Of a stretch of 62,000 bases of DNA, positions 1 through 10,899 are shown in pieces. The stretch lies in NCBI GenBank assembly GCA_009760855.2, contig WPIO01000052.1:1-62000 (forward strand). Reading direction: 5' to 3'. A program made the translations under genes and the position numbers. The notes beneath the pieces were generated by a model. That model saw only the letters and a program-made list of their open reading frames with translations. It did no database searches and had not been told where the DNA came from. The DNA is from Cristatella mucedo. Lineage: Eukaryota > Bryozoa > Phylactolaemata > Cristatellidae. The stretch's first letter is position 1. Every line of letters begins with the position of its first letter.

Positions 1-346
1 AAGACAGTTGGCGACAGAAGCTTTAGCTCTGCAGGTCCTAGACTGTGGAACTCGCTTCCACAATTCTTACGCAACGACAACTACTCTCCAACTGCCGACT
101 ATGGCACATCTTTTTCAGCGGTCCTGAACTGCTACTTATACGCTACTCACTACCTCAACTGCTCTCCTAACTCTGCTATGCTTCCCACTTTCTCTCTGTT
201 GCGTGAGACGAAGTCTGTTAGCTACCGAATGCGTACCGAAAGCCGCTTAGGCTGTGAGTGCGCTATACAAAACTCTCCTGCGTAGCACCCACATGGTCTT
301 TATGACTTTGTGGAGTTACTGACGATACATTACATTACTTTGCTGT
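1..346 (+). mobile_element. LINE family A, 3' end (copy A1)
   Basis: The 3' coding end of the family A ORF2 (SFSSAGPRLWNSLPQFLRND and onward) runs to a TAG at 283, then a short 3' UTR ends in a GATACATTACATTAC tail. It is cut by the window edge at its 5' side. AGPRLWNSLP is the usual block just before the C-terminus of L2/CR1-type RTs. It is nearly identical to the copies at 5.5 and 14.5 kb, so it is young. Confidence 0.85.
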
Positions 347-1400
347 GCGACTTACTTTGTTACTGCAGTTTTCTCTGCTCGGGCTGCAACCTTGTTTTAG
401 ACGACTATAGGGCTCGGTGATTGTAAGTCTTTGAAAGGAAGTGGGGCCTCAGTACTTGGCAATGTCAAAGAAGGTCGACGTGTTAATTTTACCCTGCATA
501 TAGACGTTCAACTCTAACCGTGACCAGACGCCGTTGCCTCTTCTTCTTACTTATGCAAGCAGACTAACATCAAGGTGTACATTGTGGAAACTTCCACCCC
601 CTCCCAATCCTACTGAGAATGCTGGTACTACTACTGATCAAACCAAAAACCCAAACTTCCTTCATGGTTTAAAGAGCAAAGCTAAAAACCTAGCTGATTC
701 GTGTAGCCTTTGCTCCGGTTAAGTGCTTGTTCCATGATTGGTCCCATTTCAAAATATCACTTCATACCTTTGAGCAAAAGTGAACTTGCAAGCCTGTATT
801 TGTTTTGAATGCTTTGAATGGTGACCTGTGGCCGATTCAGTGCATGTTACTAGCTAGGGATCCGAGTAGCCATCTTCTGTGAGTGACTTCTTAAATAATA
901 ATAACAATAATAATAATAATGCACTCCTTTTGGATGCTTGTCTATATGTGATACTTTTAGCACTTTTCCATGCTTGTGTAACCGTGATACCTTGCTTGAC
1001 AGTAACTCTCGGTTAGTCTTCTCTTACAGGAGTTGGGAAGTGCATGGGTAAATATTCGGTTCTCTTTGCTTTCAATGCGAAAGCGTATTGTTATTGTTAT
1101 TTAGTGTCACCGGTCTCGCATGCATACTGTATGGGGCACCCCGTTAATGCACTTTGCCAGCTTATGAGCTCTTCAGAGGCTGCAGGCATAATTGATCATG
1201 TGGTAGAGGATTTTGGATTATGTAGCTTCAGTAATCGGACGTTGGGTGGGCATATTTTTGCTGACAATGGAATTGTTCCTTGATTTAATGGTCGATTATG
1301 TATCTCCTCATCTAAATCCACAAAGTCATGAAGACTCATACAACGGTATGCTTCTGTATCCGTGGAGCATAACCGTATGCATAAACATCCATGCACAAAC
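347..1400. other. no gene recognised
   Basis: A mixed stretch with a short (TAA)n tract at 896-920 and a few open frames without motifs or splice support. I see no exon, RNA gene or full repeat here. Confidence 0.4.
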
Positions 1401-1401
1401 A

Positions 1402-1403
<2 letters not shown>

Positions 1404-1442
<39 letters not shown>
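1404..1442. repeat. (CA)n microsatellite
   Basis: About 19 uninterrupted CA units. Confidence 0.98.
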
Positions 1443-1445
<3 letters not shown>

Positions 1446-1619
1446 CTCACGTGTTAATATCTACCAATATAATTTTGCTCGATTGGTCATATCGCAAGTA
1501 TTTTTTCACTATTTAAAATACTCTTATAACAACAATAAAAATAATATGATATTAGAATAGTATCCTAAGAGAAGTAAATCTGTCTAGGCACTTAGCATGT
1601 CCTTTAATGGAAGAACGTC

Positions 1620-2130
1620 AACTGGTTAGTGATGGCATGCACAGAGTCAGTATATATGAACACGTACGCAGGATAATGTACACACACCCAGCAAATGCTG
1701 TGAGGAACAAGTGGGTTTTCAGCTTCTTCAATAGGTCAAGTCAGGGGATGCCGTGCCGGCTGTCATAATTGAGCCCCTGGCTTTGGGGGCACATCAATTA
1801 GAGGCATGGTCTATTGATAGCCTAAATACTTTGAGCTTTGGTAGAGGTGCACTTGAATTATCCGAGTCAGGAGATTGGGTGGTACGATGTCAAGCATGAT
1901 TAGGAAACGGTACAGGTAAGCCAAAGCAAGAGAATAAAAGCAGTATTCCTATCTAAGCATGCCCGAAGTGTAATGTTAGTGTATGTTACATAGCTGAAAG
2001 CAGGCAGACTAGCTGATATGGTCATCTAGTCAAAGGTTGCTTTGGAACTGGATAATACTAGTAGTAGCCTTAGAATAGTTGCTATGAAATTGCCATTGCT
2101 GAAGGGTCGGTAGCACTGATTTAATTAGAC
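1620..2130 (-). mobile_element. LINE family B, old fragment (B1)
   Basis: Reading the minus strand, the sequence follows the family B C-terminal RT region with many substitutions. Landmarks shared with copies at 11.2 and 29.4 kb include the segment after the stop with CAGCAAATGCTGTG, the GTCAAGTCAGG block and the GGTGGTACGATG block. Confidence 0.65.
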
Positions 2131-2211
2131 TTAATGTTTAATATTTTATGGGAAATACTTGCAAACCGTGCCGAGAAATTATCAATAGGTTTATCTTGCT
2201 AGCCCTAGCTT

Positions 2212-2318
2212 GTGGTCAAGCTCGAGTGTCTTGGATGGGCCGCCAGGTCAAGCAGTTCCGACCTGTTCCTGAGCCACTGCCACGGCTATGTGCTCTCGTG
2301 TCTGAAGGCAGTAGCAAG
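2212..2318 (+). CDS. possible exon, unassigned
   Basis: The open frame reads VKLECLGWAARSSSSDLFLS, then HCHGYVLSCLKAVA, and ends at CAAG|GTATGC in phase 2. It joins in frame to the candidate exon at 2,380. It lies upstream of the DUF4062 exons and could be a 5' exon of the NWD-like gene. There is no recognisable motif, so this rests only on splice signals. Confidence 0.2.
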
Positions 2319-2379
2319 GTATGCTTACAATAGCTCGTTTCTATTTAGCCACCAACCCTTGTATGTTTGTGTTGACAGA

Positions 2380-2474
2380 ACTGCTGACTCACCGCCTAGG
2401 CCTCGCCTTAGGCTGGCTCCTTTGGGACGACTACATGTATCTTGGATGACCATTGAATTCCACCAGACTCGATG
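2380..2474 (+). CDS. possible exon, unassigned
   Basis: The acceptor is TGTGTTGACAG. Continuing the frame of the 2,212 candidate it gives TADSPPRPRLRLAPLGRLHV and stops at TGA at about 2,472. Proline/arginine rich, no family recognised. Confidence 0.2.
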
Positions 2475-2661
2475 ACCTCACAAGATCACAGAACATCTAA
2501 TCAGCAGCTTCAGGTGCCAAAAAGTACTCAGGGACCGAGTGTGCCAACTCCAGGCAACCGTTGGTCAAAGGTTTGTACCATATGCTTTGATGCGATACCA
2601 TGCTTCATTTTTCTTTGCTTTAGGTTTTGCAATTTTCCTCTTCTGCTTTAAATGGCTTCGC

Positions 2662-2845
2662 TGTAAAAAAAAACCTAGCTGATTAAACAGCCTCTTTTTG
2701 TATAGCGACAGAAGAGCCTTTACGGCTATCACCACCGCTTGCAGTGGCGATAAAGAATCGCCCACCACAGGAATCGAACCCACGACCTCGGGACCGAGGT
2801 CGTGAAAGCAACCGCCTTACCTAGTGTGCCATCACGGCTGTGATG
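2662..2845 (-). mobile_element. SINE S1 (tRNA-derived), near full length
   Basis: On the minus strand, a tRNA-like head with A-box-like TGGCACACTAGGTAAGGCGG and a B-box-like stretch (GGTTCGATTCC) is followed by a shared body (CTCTTCTGTCGCTATAC) and an A/T-rich tail. The same element occurs at 30.6 kb and in decayed form at 6.6, 44.7 and 46.6 kb. Confidence 0.8.
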
Positions 2846-2904
2846 TTGCTTGCTATCTTTACTTGCACTATCGCGATGCACTGCATCGTTAATAAGAATG
2901 GTAA

Positions 2905-4260
2905 TAATATTAATTATTCTACATTTATATAGCTCCCTCAGATAACTTAAGCTCTTTCTAAGCACATTATGTTTTCGGTACAGGAAGCATGTTCGAATGG
3001 CAATAGATAGCCTGCTCAATGTCAACTAGCACAACGAGATTAGAGGTGAAATGCACACGGTCAGCATGCAAATATGGTTACTAGCAGCTTGTATAGTGTC
3101 AGCACACATAAGCACACAAAGGACGAATCGTATAGATCAACTAAATGCTGTGATAAATATATGATGGATTCACTAAATGCTGTAATAAATGTTTGTGTTT
3201 TTTACTTCTTTTAAATGTCGTTAAGTCAGGGGATTTTGCAGTGCCAGTCGGTACTGAGTTCCAGGGTTTGGGAGCATAATAACTAAAAGCAAAGTCTCCA
3301 AAGGTTTTATAATTCATACGAGATGTAGGTAAATGATCCACTTAAGAAAAATAGATGGTACGATACTTAGCATGGTAGGGAGTATATCTGAATGGAACAC
3401 AAGAATGATGGGACCTAAAAGTGAGTGACAGAACCTTGAGGTCGATGCACTGCTTGGCTGGAAGCCAATGCCGGTCGGCAAGAAGTGGTACGATGTAGCA
3501 ACTGCAATGTTCATGAGAGACAACTCCAGCTTCAGACTTTTTTATCAACTGTTAGCTCGTGATAGCACATGCCTGTAGACTAGCAAGCAGTGAAATGCAA
3601 AAGTCGAGACAGGGTGTCACAAATGCATGGACCAATTTAGATGTAGTATTCCTGTCTAAACAAGCCGAAATTTGAGCAAGTCAAAGTAGGCAGACTTGAC
3701 TGTGGAGCTAATGTGGTCGTCTAATGAAAGGTCTCTTTGGAACAGGACAACTACATTTCGTGCAGATTGAACAGGACATATGGTGGCAAAGCCGATTTTG
3801 AGCCTTGGTTTTCCAGTTTCGTAATTACGTGTAATTTGCCCATATACAGAAAGTCAATTTTTTCACCATTCAATTTAAAAGAGTTTGCTGCCATCCATGT
3901 GGGGGATGCCATCAATACATGAAGCAATAGAGTTAAGACAATTGCACATGCTGGACGGTTGGAAGGGATCAAAGCAAAAGTACAACTGAGTGTCATTTGC
4001 ATTGAAGTGAAAGACTAGGATATGCCTGGTAATCACGTCGTCAAGAGGGAGAGTATACACCTTGAAAAGAGCCTGACCAAGCATCGAACCCTGAGGTACC
4101 TCATACTTCAGTGGTTCCTCGGACTATCTTCCTTTCACTTTAATATTAGAGTCTCCTACTGAGATAGGACCTTAATCACTGTATTACAGTTCCAGTGGTG
4201 CCCAGGCGAGATGAGAAGTGCTCGAGAACGACTTAATGATATTTAGCTTGGTAAACTTTA
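2905..4260 (-). mobile_element. LINE family B, old 1.35-kb copy (B2)
   Basis: The minus-strand order matches family B from the 3' hairpin region (2,930-2,975) through the 3' UTR, the RT C-terminus (frames around 3,141-3,548 show ADRHWLP and the FGDFAFSYYAPKPWNSVP block) and further into the RT (3,751-4,084). Many stops are present, so it is inactive and old. Confidence 0.75.
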
Positions 4261-4347
4261 CATTCTAGCTGTGCATTACCTTATTGCCACTGATCTTAAG
4301 GTGTAACTTAATGAAATGTATTTCGACTGCATATTAATTTAACCGTG

Positions 4348-4620
4348 TCAGGACTACTCTCCTACTGCCGACTATCGCACATCTTTTTCAGCGGTCCTGA
4401 GCGGCTACTTCCAGGCTACTCACTACCTCAACTGCTCTCCTGACTCGGCTATGCTTCCCACTTTCTCTTTGTTGCATGAGATAAAGTGTGTTGGCTACCG
4501 AATGCATACCGAAAGCCGCTTAGGCTGTAAGTGCGCTATACAAAACTCTCTTGTGTAACACCCCATAGTCTTTATGACTTTGTGGAGTTACTGGCGGAGA
4601 TACATTACATTACTTGGTAG
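4348..4620 (+). mobile_element. LINE family A 3' end (A2)
   Basis: Same 3' segment as A1 but more diverged (for example TGTAACACC for the stop region), ending GGCGGAGATACATTACATTAC. It is 5' truncated. Confidence 0.85.
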
Positions 4621-4904
4621 GTAAGAAGTGGTCGAAATGTCAGAAATCCCACTTTGGTGACCGAAATTTCCCTAGTTATTATATCTGTGGCTGAAATGGC
4701 TCGTTCGAAGTGTCCTCTTTTAATTGCAATAAAGTCGATGCTGTGATAAATATTTGAGTTTTGCTAGTAGAAATGCTGACTATCTTATGTAATTAAGATG
4801 TCCTGTTTCTTGCAAGATATATCTGGTCGGCTGCCATTTTGTATGTCCATCAACTAGACAGCTCGAATGGTCTGCTAATACTAATAATAGTTTCACATTT
4901 TACA

Positions 4905-5160
4905 TATTAGTAATTTAAACATATCGTGCCATCTGATAAATAAAGTTTGTCCTTGCATTTCACATAGAATGGAACAAATATAAACCAATTTGTAATAGTA
5001 ATATGCACTATTGCATCATGCACAAGCACATATAGAGCGATTTTCATGGACGAAGCAAATGCTGGGAGGAACCAATTGGTTTTTAGTTTCATTTTATATA
5101 TCGGCATGTCAGTGGATGTCTTAATATAATTCAGGTATTAAGTTTCTGGCTTTTAGTGCT
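4905..5160 (-). mobile_element. LINE family B, very old fragment (B3)
   Basis: Minus-strand matches to the family B 3' region: the CATAAAGCGA-like tail area, then AGCAAATGCTGGGAGGAAC and a degraded GTCAAGTCAGGGGATGTC block. Low similarity. Confidence 0.5.
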
Positions 5161-5469
5161 GAGGAACTAAAAATTTGTTGATCTAATCTGATGAAGGACT
5201 CGAGTGACATGTTTGACATGACATAAACCATCGAATTGTTGCCCACTATGGTGCTTCGCTCTGAGGCAACGTTGAGTCATCGACACGACAAAGGAGACGA
5301 CATTACGAGCCAAGAAAGTCGCACATACAAAGAATGTTTCATCCGGAGCTCTATACAAGTCCCATAAGGACTTTCCAAGTCAAATCTTAGGGCTGCTGCA
5401 AGCCTTTTCATTTCATTGATGTGGATCATGAGTACTTTGCTGGTTGCTATGTATATTTCAGTTGTATAT

Positions 5470-5880
5470 TTCAGTTTCAGCCTGTTCGCGCCCTCAGGTC
5501 CTGTGTGGACAATAAATTAGCTGTCCCATTCCTCCGCTTAAAGACAGTTGGTGACAGAAGCTTTAGCTCTGCAGGTCCCAGACTGTGGAACTCGCTTCCA
5601 CAATTCTTACGCAACGACATCTACTCTCCGACTGCTGACTATGGCACATCTTTTTCAGTGGTCCTGAACTGCTACTTCTATGCTACTCACTACCTCAACT
5701 GCTCTCCTGACTCTGCTATGCTTCCCACTTTCTCTTTGTTGCGTGAGACGAAGTCTGTTGGCTACCGAATGCTTACCGAAAGCCGCTTAGGCTGTGAGTG
5801 CGCTATACAAAACTCTCCTGCGTAACACCCACATGGTCTTTATGACTTTGTGGAGTTACTGACGGAGATACATTACATAT
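5470..5880 (+). mobile_element. LINE family A 3' end (A3)
   Basis: The ORF2 C-terminus is open from QPVRALRSCVDNKLAVPFL to TAA at 5,823, then the 3' UTR and an ATACATTACAT end. It is 5' truncated within the last RT-proximal region and nearly identical to the 14.5-kb copy. Confidence 0.9.
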
Positions 5881-6233
5881 GGTCTACGCCGGCTCTGTAA
5901 ATGAAATTGACCCAAACCGTGTTGCTAGGGAAGCTGTGGAAATCTGGCCAAGTCAGTATTAGTGGGAAGCTAGTTGATTGCCAGTTTCTTATGGTTAGGG
6001 CTGTCAAGATGCAGTCACATTTACTGACTATCCCGTTTGTCAGAAAACAATGAAATATTCCATGGGCTAAATACCGGCAAAAAAGTATCATTGTTATGTC
6101 GATTTGAACCCCTTTGGTTTGAACTTCCTATTCTTCTTTGCATAATGTCATGGTATGTGATATGTGGCAAGTTGTGTATTTAGATGGTACGAAAAATCAG
6201 ATGAGCATACACATCAAGTACGATTTTTTGCAG

Positions 6234-6399
6234 CAACTTCTCAGAAAGGCTAGTAAATATCTGAGTCCTGCTGTCGCAGCAACAGAATGGATTCCCACGA
6301 AGGAAGACCTGGAGAACTATGTTCTTTCCGGCAGGGTGAAACATTTGCCTAAAAGAAATCCAAAAGTTGTACGAATTTTCTTGAGTTCTACTTTCTCAG
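6234..6399 (+). CDS. NWD-like exon: linker and start of DUF4062 domain
   Basis: The exon follows a strong acceptor (TTTTTTGCAG) and ends at CTCAG|GTAGGG in phase 1. It encodes about 55 residues beginning QLLRKASKY and ending RNPKVVRIFLSSTFS, the first beta strand and signature of DUF4062, where the family consensus is xRIFxSSTFxD. The open frame continues upstream of the acceptor, so the real 5' edge could be slightly earlier. The next family block (the acidic D..ERN.L helix) would need a short exon that I could not find before 10,336. No in-frame damage is present in this exon. Confidence 0.75.
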
Positions 6400-6632
6400 G
6401 TAGGGTGACCAGCTGCATGCTATTGCTCCATTATCTATGGCTTTGCATTTGGATTAAAACCAAGCTGCTCGTATTGCTTTGAGATATTCAGAAGTGGTTG
6501 GATGGTCACCAAATGAAAAGAGCATTAAGCCTTAGCACACGGTTCCTGATCAATTGATCTGCTGCCTGCCAGTCGGAGTCTTGTAAGCTTTTCTGAACCC
6601 ACCTGTCCCAAAAAGCATTTGCTAAGAATATG

Positions 6633-6740
6633 CTAGCTGATTTAATAGCCTCTTTTTGTATAGCAGCAAAAGAGTCTTAAAGGCTATCACCACTGCTTGC
6701 AGCTGCAATAAAGGATCGCTTACGGCAGGATTCGAACATG
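6633..6740 (-). mobile_element. SINE S1, truncated
   Basis: Body and B-box part (GGATTCGAACATG on +) of S1, missing the tRNA 5' half; about 80% like the 2.7-kb copy by eye. Confidence 0.65.
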
Positions 6741-6754
6741 CTGGTTTGCACTGT

Positions 6755-7075
6755 ATTATATGACTTAAGAGATACATTACATTACATTATATTGTAATGT
6801 AATGTTATGTATCTCTGTCCGTAACTCCCCAAAGTCATAAAGACCATGTGGGTGTTACGCAGGAGAGTTTTGTATAGCGCACTCACAGCCTAAGCAGCTT
6901 TCGGTACGCATTCGGTAGCCAACAGACTTCGTCTCACGCAACAAAGAGAAAGTGGGAAGCGTGGCAGAGTCAGGAGAGCAGTTGAGGTAGTGAGTAGCAT
7001 AGAAGTAGCAGCTCAGGACCGCTGAAAAGGATGTGCCATAGTCGGCAGTAGGAGAGTAGTTGTCGTTGCGTACGT
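6755..7075 (-). mobile_element. LINE family A 3' end (A4) with tail-to-tail fragment
   Basis: A minus-oriented family A 3' end runs from about 7,075 down to its tail at about 6,793. It meets a few tens of bases of a plus-oriented family A tail (6,755-6,790), so the two ATTAC tails form a palindrome at 6,768-6,816. Confidence 0.8.
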
Positions 7076-7199
7076 GTTATCACTAACCAATTGATCCTTT
7101 TTTTGCAGTGCATGTACATTGCCTAGAAAGATATATAGATATTTCTCATAGGATGCTATGCCAACGTCCTATTATTATTAATTATCACCCTTGACTTTC

Positions 7200-8135
7200 A
7201 ATGTAATGCAATGTAATTAATCTCCGTCTGTAACTCCACAAAGTCATAAAGACTATGTGGGTTTTACGAAGGAGAGTTTTGTAAAGCACACTCACAGCCT
7301 AATAGGCTTTCGGTACACATTTGGTAGCCAACAGACTTCGTCTCACGAGACGAAGAGATAGTAGGAAGCATAGCAGAGTCAGGAGAGCAGTTGAGGAAGT
7401 GAGTAGCATGGTAGTAGCAGCTCAGGACCGCTGAAAAGGATGAGCCATAGTCGTCAGCATGAGAGTAGTTATCGTTGCGTTAGAATTGTAGAAACAAGTT
7501 CTGCAGTCTAGGACCTGCAGAGCTAAAGCTTCTGTCGCCAACGGTCTTTAAGTGGAGGAACGGGGCAGCTAATTTATTGTCCACACAGGACCTGAGGGCA
7601 CGAAGAGGCTGCAAATGGTGTAGCAGTTCAGCTAGGTACGAAGGAGCCAAGCCGTGGCCGGCCTTGTGGCTCAGCGTAAGAACTTTGCTCTGAATCCGTT
7701 GCTCAACATGCATCTATCCTAGCTCTTTTAGCAAAGGAGACTTCTGGGACTTGAAGACTAGCCTTGCAGCCATCTTTACTGTCAGCTGCAGTGGCCTAGT
7801 AGCTTTCTTTGGTAGCCCAGCCAAAAGGGAATTACAATAATCAAGCCGAGACAGAACTAAGGATCTACTGAAAGTTTTTGCAAGCCACTGTGGAAAGACA
7901 GCTCCTAATCTTGGATAGGTAACGGACGTGATGGCTAGCTGCAGAAGCAGTCTTCTGAATGAAGCTTTTAAAATTGAGGCAGCTGTCGAAAAATAAACCT
8001 AAATTTCGAGCACGTGGTGATGGTCGCACAACAGCATCACCTATTAGAAGATATTTGGCTAGTTCCTATCACGTGGACTATGCTTTGATTGCGTTTCCTA
8101 ATAACCCATAAAACAAAGGCTTAAAATGCCTGTAT
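7200..8135 (-). mobile_element. LINE family A, 0.9-kb 3' copy (A5)
   Basis: Extends from the ATTAC-type tail through the ORF2 C-terminus (7,480-7,713 on minus: EQRIQSKVLTLSHKAGHGLA) into the RT thumb region up to 8,135, collinear with 32,530-33,040. Frames are broken in several places. Confidence 0.85.
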
Positions 8136-8139
8136 TTCT

Positions 8140-10330
8140 ACCTAGCTGCACCAAGCTCTGAGGTCAATGAGCAGTAGGACTTGAGCCTATGGTTCTGGCG
8201 ACCATGGACTTGACACCCTGGCAAATAGCAGCCTAACGGATTTTCTTGGCTTTATAGAACAAACTAGTGGCTATATTTGGTATTGGCTGTACAGGCTAGG
8301 CGGCTGATTGAGGAATTGTGAGCAATGAGTTATTGCCATTTGTAAACTTATCAAAGCAGAAGTCTGCTCAAGTTGTTTGTTGGTGTCAGTTGCATCAGCA
8401 TAATTGTTATTTTTAACTGTGCAGCAGCTTTTTTCAGTTTCGACACCTACATCCTTTTCCCAGGGTTCAGGCTGTGACATCGCTTCCTAATCCTTGTCTA
8501 GCTTACGTAATGGCAATGTGCTGTGGTAAAAACCCTTTAAGGATATCGTAGCAGTAGAAACAGAGAATAATATACCGTGTTGTCATAGTTAAATTGAACT
8601 AATAAACTCCGAAAACCAGAGATGAGCTATACCATAAGCCATAATGTAGTCACTACATTTTTGCACCAATCTACCTGTATCTATTAACACTGATAATTAT
8701 AGGCTGGAGCATTTTCTAAGGTTCGCGTTTATCTCGTGGGTATAACGAAGCCAAAATTACCCTAAACAACTCACTCTGTTTCTCATGCATTCCAGAGGAC
8801 AGCTGGAATGGTTTATTTTGGGAGTTATACCAGAGTGATGCCTACGAATGTATGTGTAAATATATGATTTCATTCGTATCCTGACTTGATCTAATACTCA
8901 AGTAATGTGCTTCTAACTTCATTCCATAATCTGTCACCAGACAATGAGTTTATCATTTGTGATTTTTGTAGCTGCACGGCTGCCTGATGCATGTTGCCAT
9001 GCAAAGATGCTGGGATGTCGGATTTGAGTGCTAATAACCTTAGACCTGCTTTAACGCCCTAAGTGTACTATCGAGGACTTTATAGAAGGACATTGGCGGT
9101 TGAGATGCAGTACAATGTAATTGTATTGGGTATGCTGTGATCTGTATTTTAGATATGTACATAGAAAGAAATGCTTTATACAAACACGTGTATCCCAGAC
9201 TCCAGATGTATTGCAACACCAAGCATGATATGGAGTTTCAGGTCAGTCATCTCCTGTGGTGAACTAACTCAACTAACATCACTTATCAAAGTTTGCATCA
9301 TTTTTAGTAAAATACCACATAATTTTAACTAACTGGCTGAGCCATAGCTGTGCAGAGCCACAGCTGTGCAGAGCTTTTATCAGTTACATGTTATGTCAAG
9401 TTTATGCTAAATATATTCGAATAAAAAGTCAAACAAGAGCACCGGATGACTTACACAAGTTACGCTCTTCGTATTCAATGAGAAAGTTAATCCAATTTAT
9501 TTTGTTTCGTTATGAGGCTTCAGTGATCACGTAGCCATTACCATGTAAAATTAAGCTGTATTATGCTAGTAGTAAATCGAGAAGTCCCATACTGCTTTAT
9601 GTAAGGCGCCTATTGTCAAGCTTTGCATACAAAACATGGCGAATTGTCTTCGAAGATGTGAATGATCTGTTCTGGTAGATGCGGCAGAGCATTTTTCTAA
9701 AAAGAATAAAGATCAAGTAGCTGCTGGATGCCTTTCTTGTTGCCTTTAGACAACAATGCAATGAAAATGTGACAGCTCAGGTGTTTGCAGTTGCCTGTCA
9801 TGGTTATGAAGCTTTTCAGGATATAGCTTTGCAGAGTGTTCTCAGTTTGGTAAAGTAGACTTATAGAATTGCTCATATTTTGGCAGTTAAACAACTTATT
9901 AATTTGTTCAGTGGTTCTTACATTAGCTTATAAACCGAAGGAATCGTTTCTTAAATGACCGTGGAGCTAAATGAAGGGCATGCTTCAGTATATATTCACT
10001 CGTCAAGCCTTGTTGCTCTCTAGTGGTCCACTGAGATTTTTCGTTGAATTTTTAGTGCAGCTGATGAACTAACCGAGACTATTTTCACTATAACAGAGAG
10101 TGATGCTGTTGGTGCCCAGTTTTTGACCGCAACTTTCATTTTTTGTCGGGCTTGCAGCTCTTACCATTTTTATGTATGCTGTTCCTTGTTCAGCTGTTGT
10201 ATACAAGTTTTGTTGTCAATGGTAAGTTCATACAAGTATACAGACACAGAGAAAGATCCTCCAGACAATGTCTGCTTTTGTGGAACTATTAGCAGTCGCT
10301 TTGATCGCTTTTCCAGTTAAGCCCTTCATG
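8140..10330. other. intron-like sequence, nothing recognised
   Basis: A+T-rich non-repetitive sequence between DUF4062 exons. I looked for the missing D..ERN.L block of DUF4062 here and did not find it. A frame after GTGCAG at about 10,058 has an acceptor but no family match. Confidence 0.4.
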
Positions 10331-10335
10331 TGCAG

Positions 10336-10473
10336 TTAATTTGCCTCGATTTCAAGGTCGTCGACATGCGATGGGGAGTTCGCAGCACTGCCACGAATGA
10401 TCACTCTGGTGCAAAGCTGTGCATGACTGAGCTCAAAATATTCCAAGAGGAATCTTTGGGGCCGAACTTTGTG
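10336..10473 (+). CDS. NWD-like exon: DUF4062 core (DMRWGVR ... GPNFV)
   Basis: The exon lies between CATGTGCAG and GTACGT. It reads LICLDFKVVDMRWGVR, then a short polar stretch, then CMTELKIFQEESLGPNFV. DMRWGV and GPNFV are hallmark blocks of the N-terminal domain of NWD1/NWD2; NPHP3 and TEP1 have the related LRWGV/DMRWG form. The exon ends in phase 0 and joins the next exon (LLLGQRYG) without a break, as the family requires. Identification rests on motif recall, not on an alignment run. Confidence 0.85.
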
Positions 10474-10571
10474 GTACGTTGAACGCTTTGCTTAGATTGA
10501 AAAGTGGTTGGCTGCTTCTTCGATGAGCTCTTTATATGTCCTTACACTACACAATTTCCTACTTGATGCAG

Positions 10572-10893
10572 CTTCTTCTGGGTCAACGATATGGCACACG
10601 TCACATACCACCGGTTATTGCTGAAGATGAGCTCACCTCACTGGTGAATGCTCTAGTGGCTCTAAAAGTGCCAGGGGCAGATATCGAGTTTTGAAATGCT
10701 GGTATATATGTGACCTCAACACAGTGCCACCACTGAGGCTGCTTCAATCCCTGGATGTCATGGAAGTCGACCAAAAAGAGTTTTTCAGACTCGGTGGATC
10801 CACGGCTAAGGCAAATGCTGAGAGCTGCAGCTGACTGGTGCTTGGGTCAAGGATTGATTGACGAGAAGAGGCACCACACCTACTTCTGGTCAG
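10572..10893 (+). CDS. NWD-like exon: end of DUF4062, frameshifted in the middle
   Basis: After acceptor TTGATGCAG the exon opens LLLGQRYGTRHIPPVI and continues EDELTSLVNAL, as expected after GPNFV. The frame then hits TGA at 10,692. The family-like continuation (WYICDLNTVPPLRLLQ, equivalent to the WY..D.N.VPP block of NWD proteins) is in another frame from about 10,698 to 10,790. The original frame resumes at about 10,797 with DPRLRQMLRAAADWC and runs to YFWS before a GTAATA donor at 10,894. Two single-base-type indels about 100 bp apart would explain this. A LINE B 3' end abuts the donor at 10,903. Confidence 0.8.
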
Positions 10894-10899
10894 GTAATA

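Noticed and set aside
1404-1442. Threonine/histidine-repeat protein at the CA tract
   Set aside because: The THTHTH run in the overlapping ORF is just translation of (CA)n.
5881-5961. Short + frame MVYAGSVNEIDPNRVAREAV
   Set aside because: Protein-like by eye but begins exactly at the LINE A tail, with no acceptor and a stop after 27 codons; not enough support.
6400-10335. Missing DUF4062 exon with the D..ERN.L block
   Set aside because: I searched by eye in the needed phase and found no convincing match, so none is reported.
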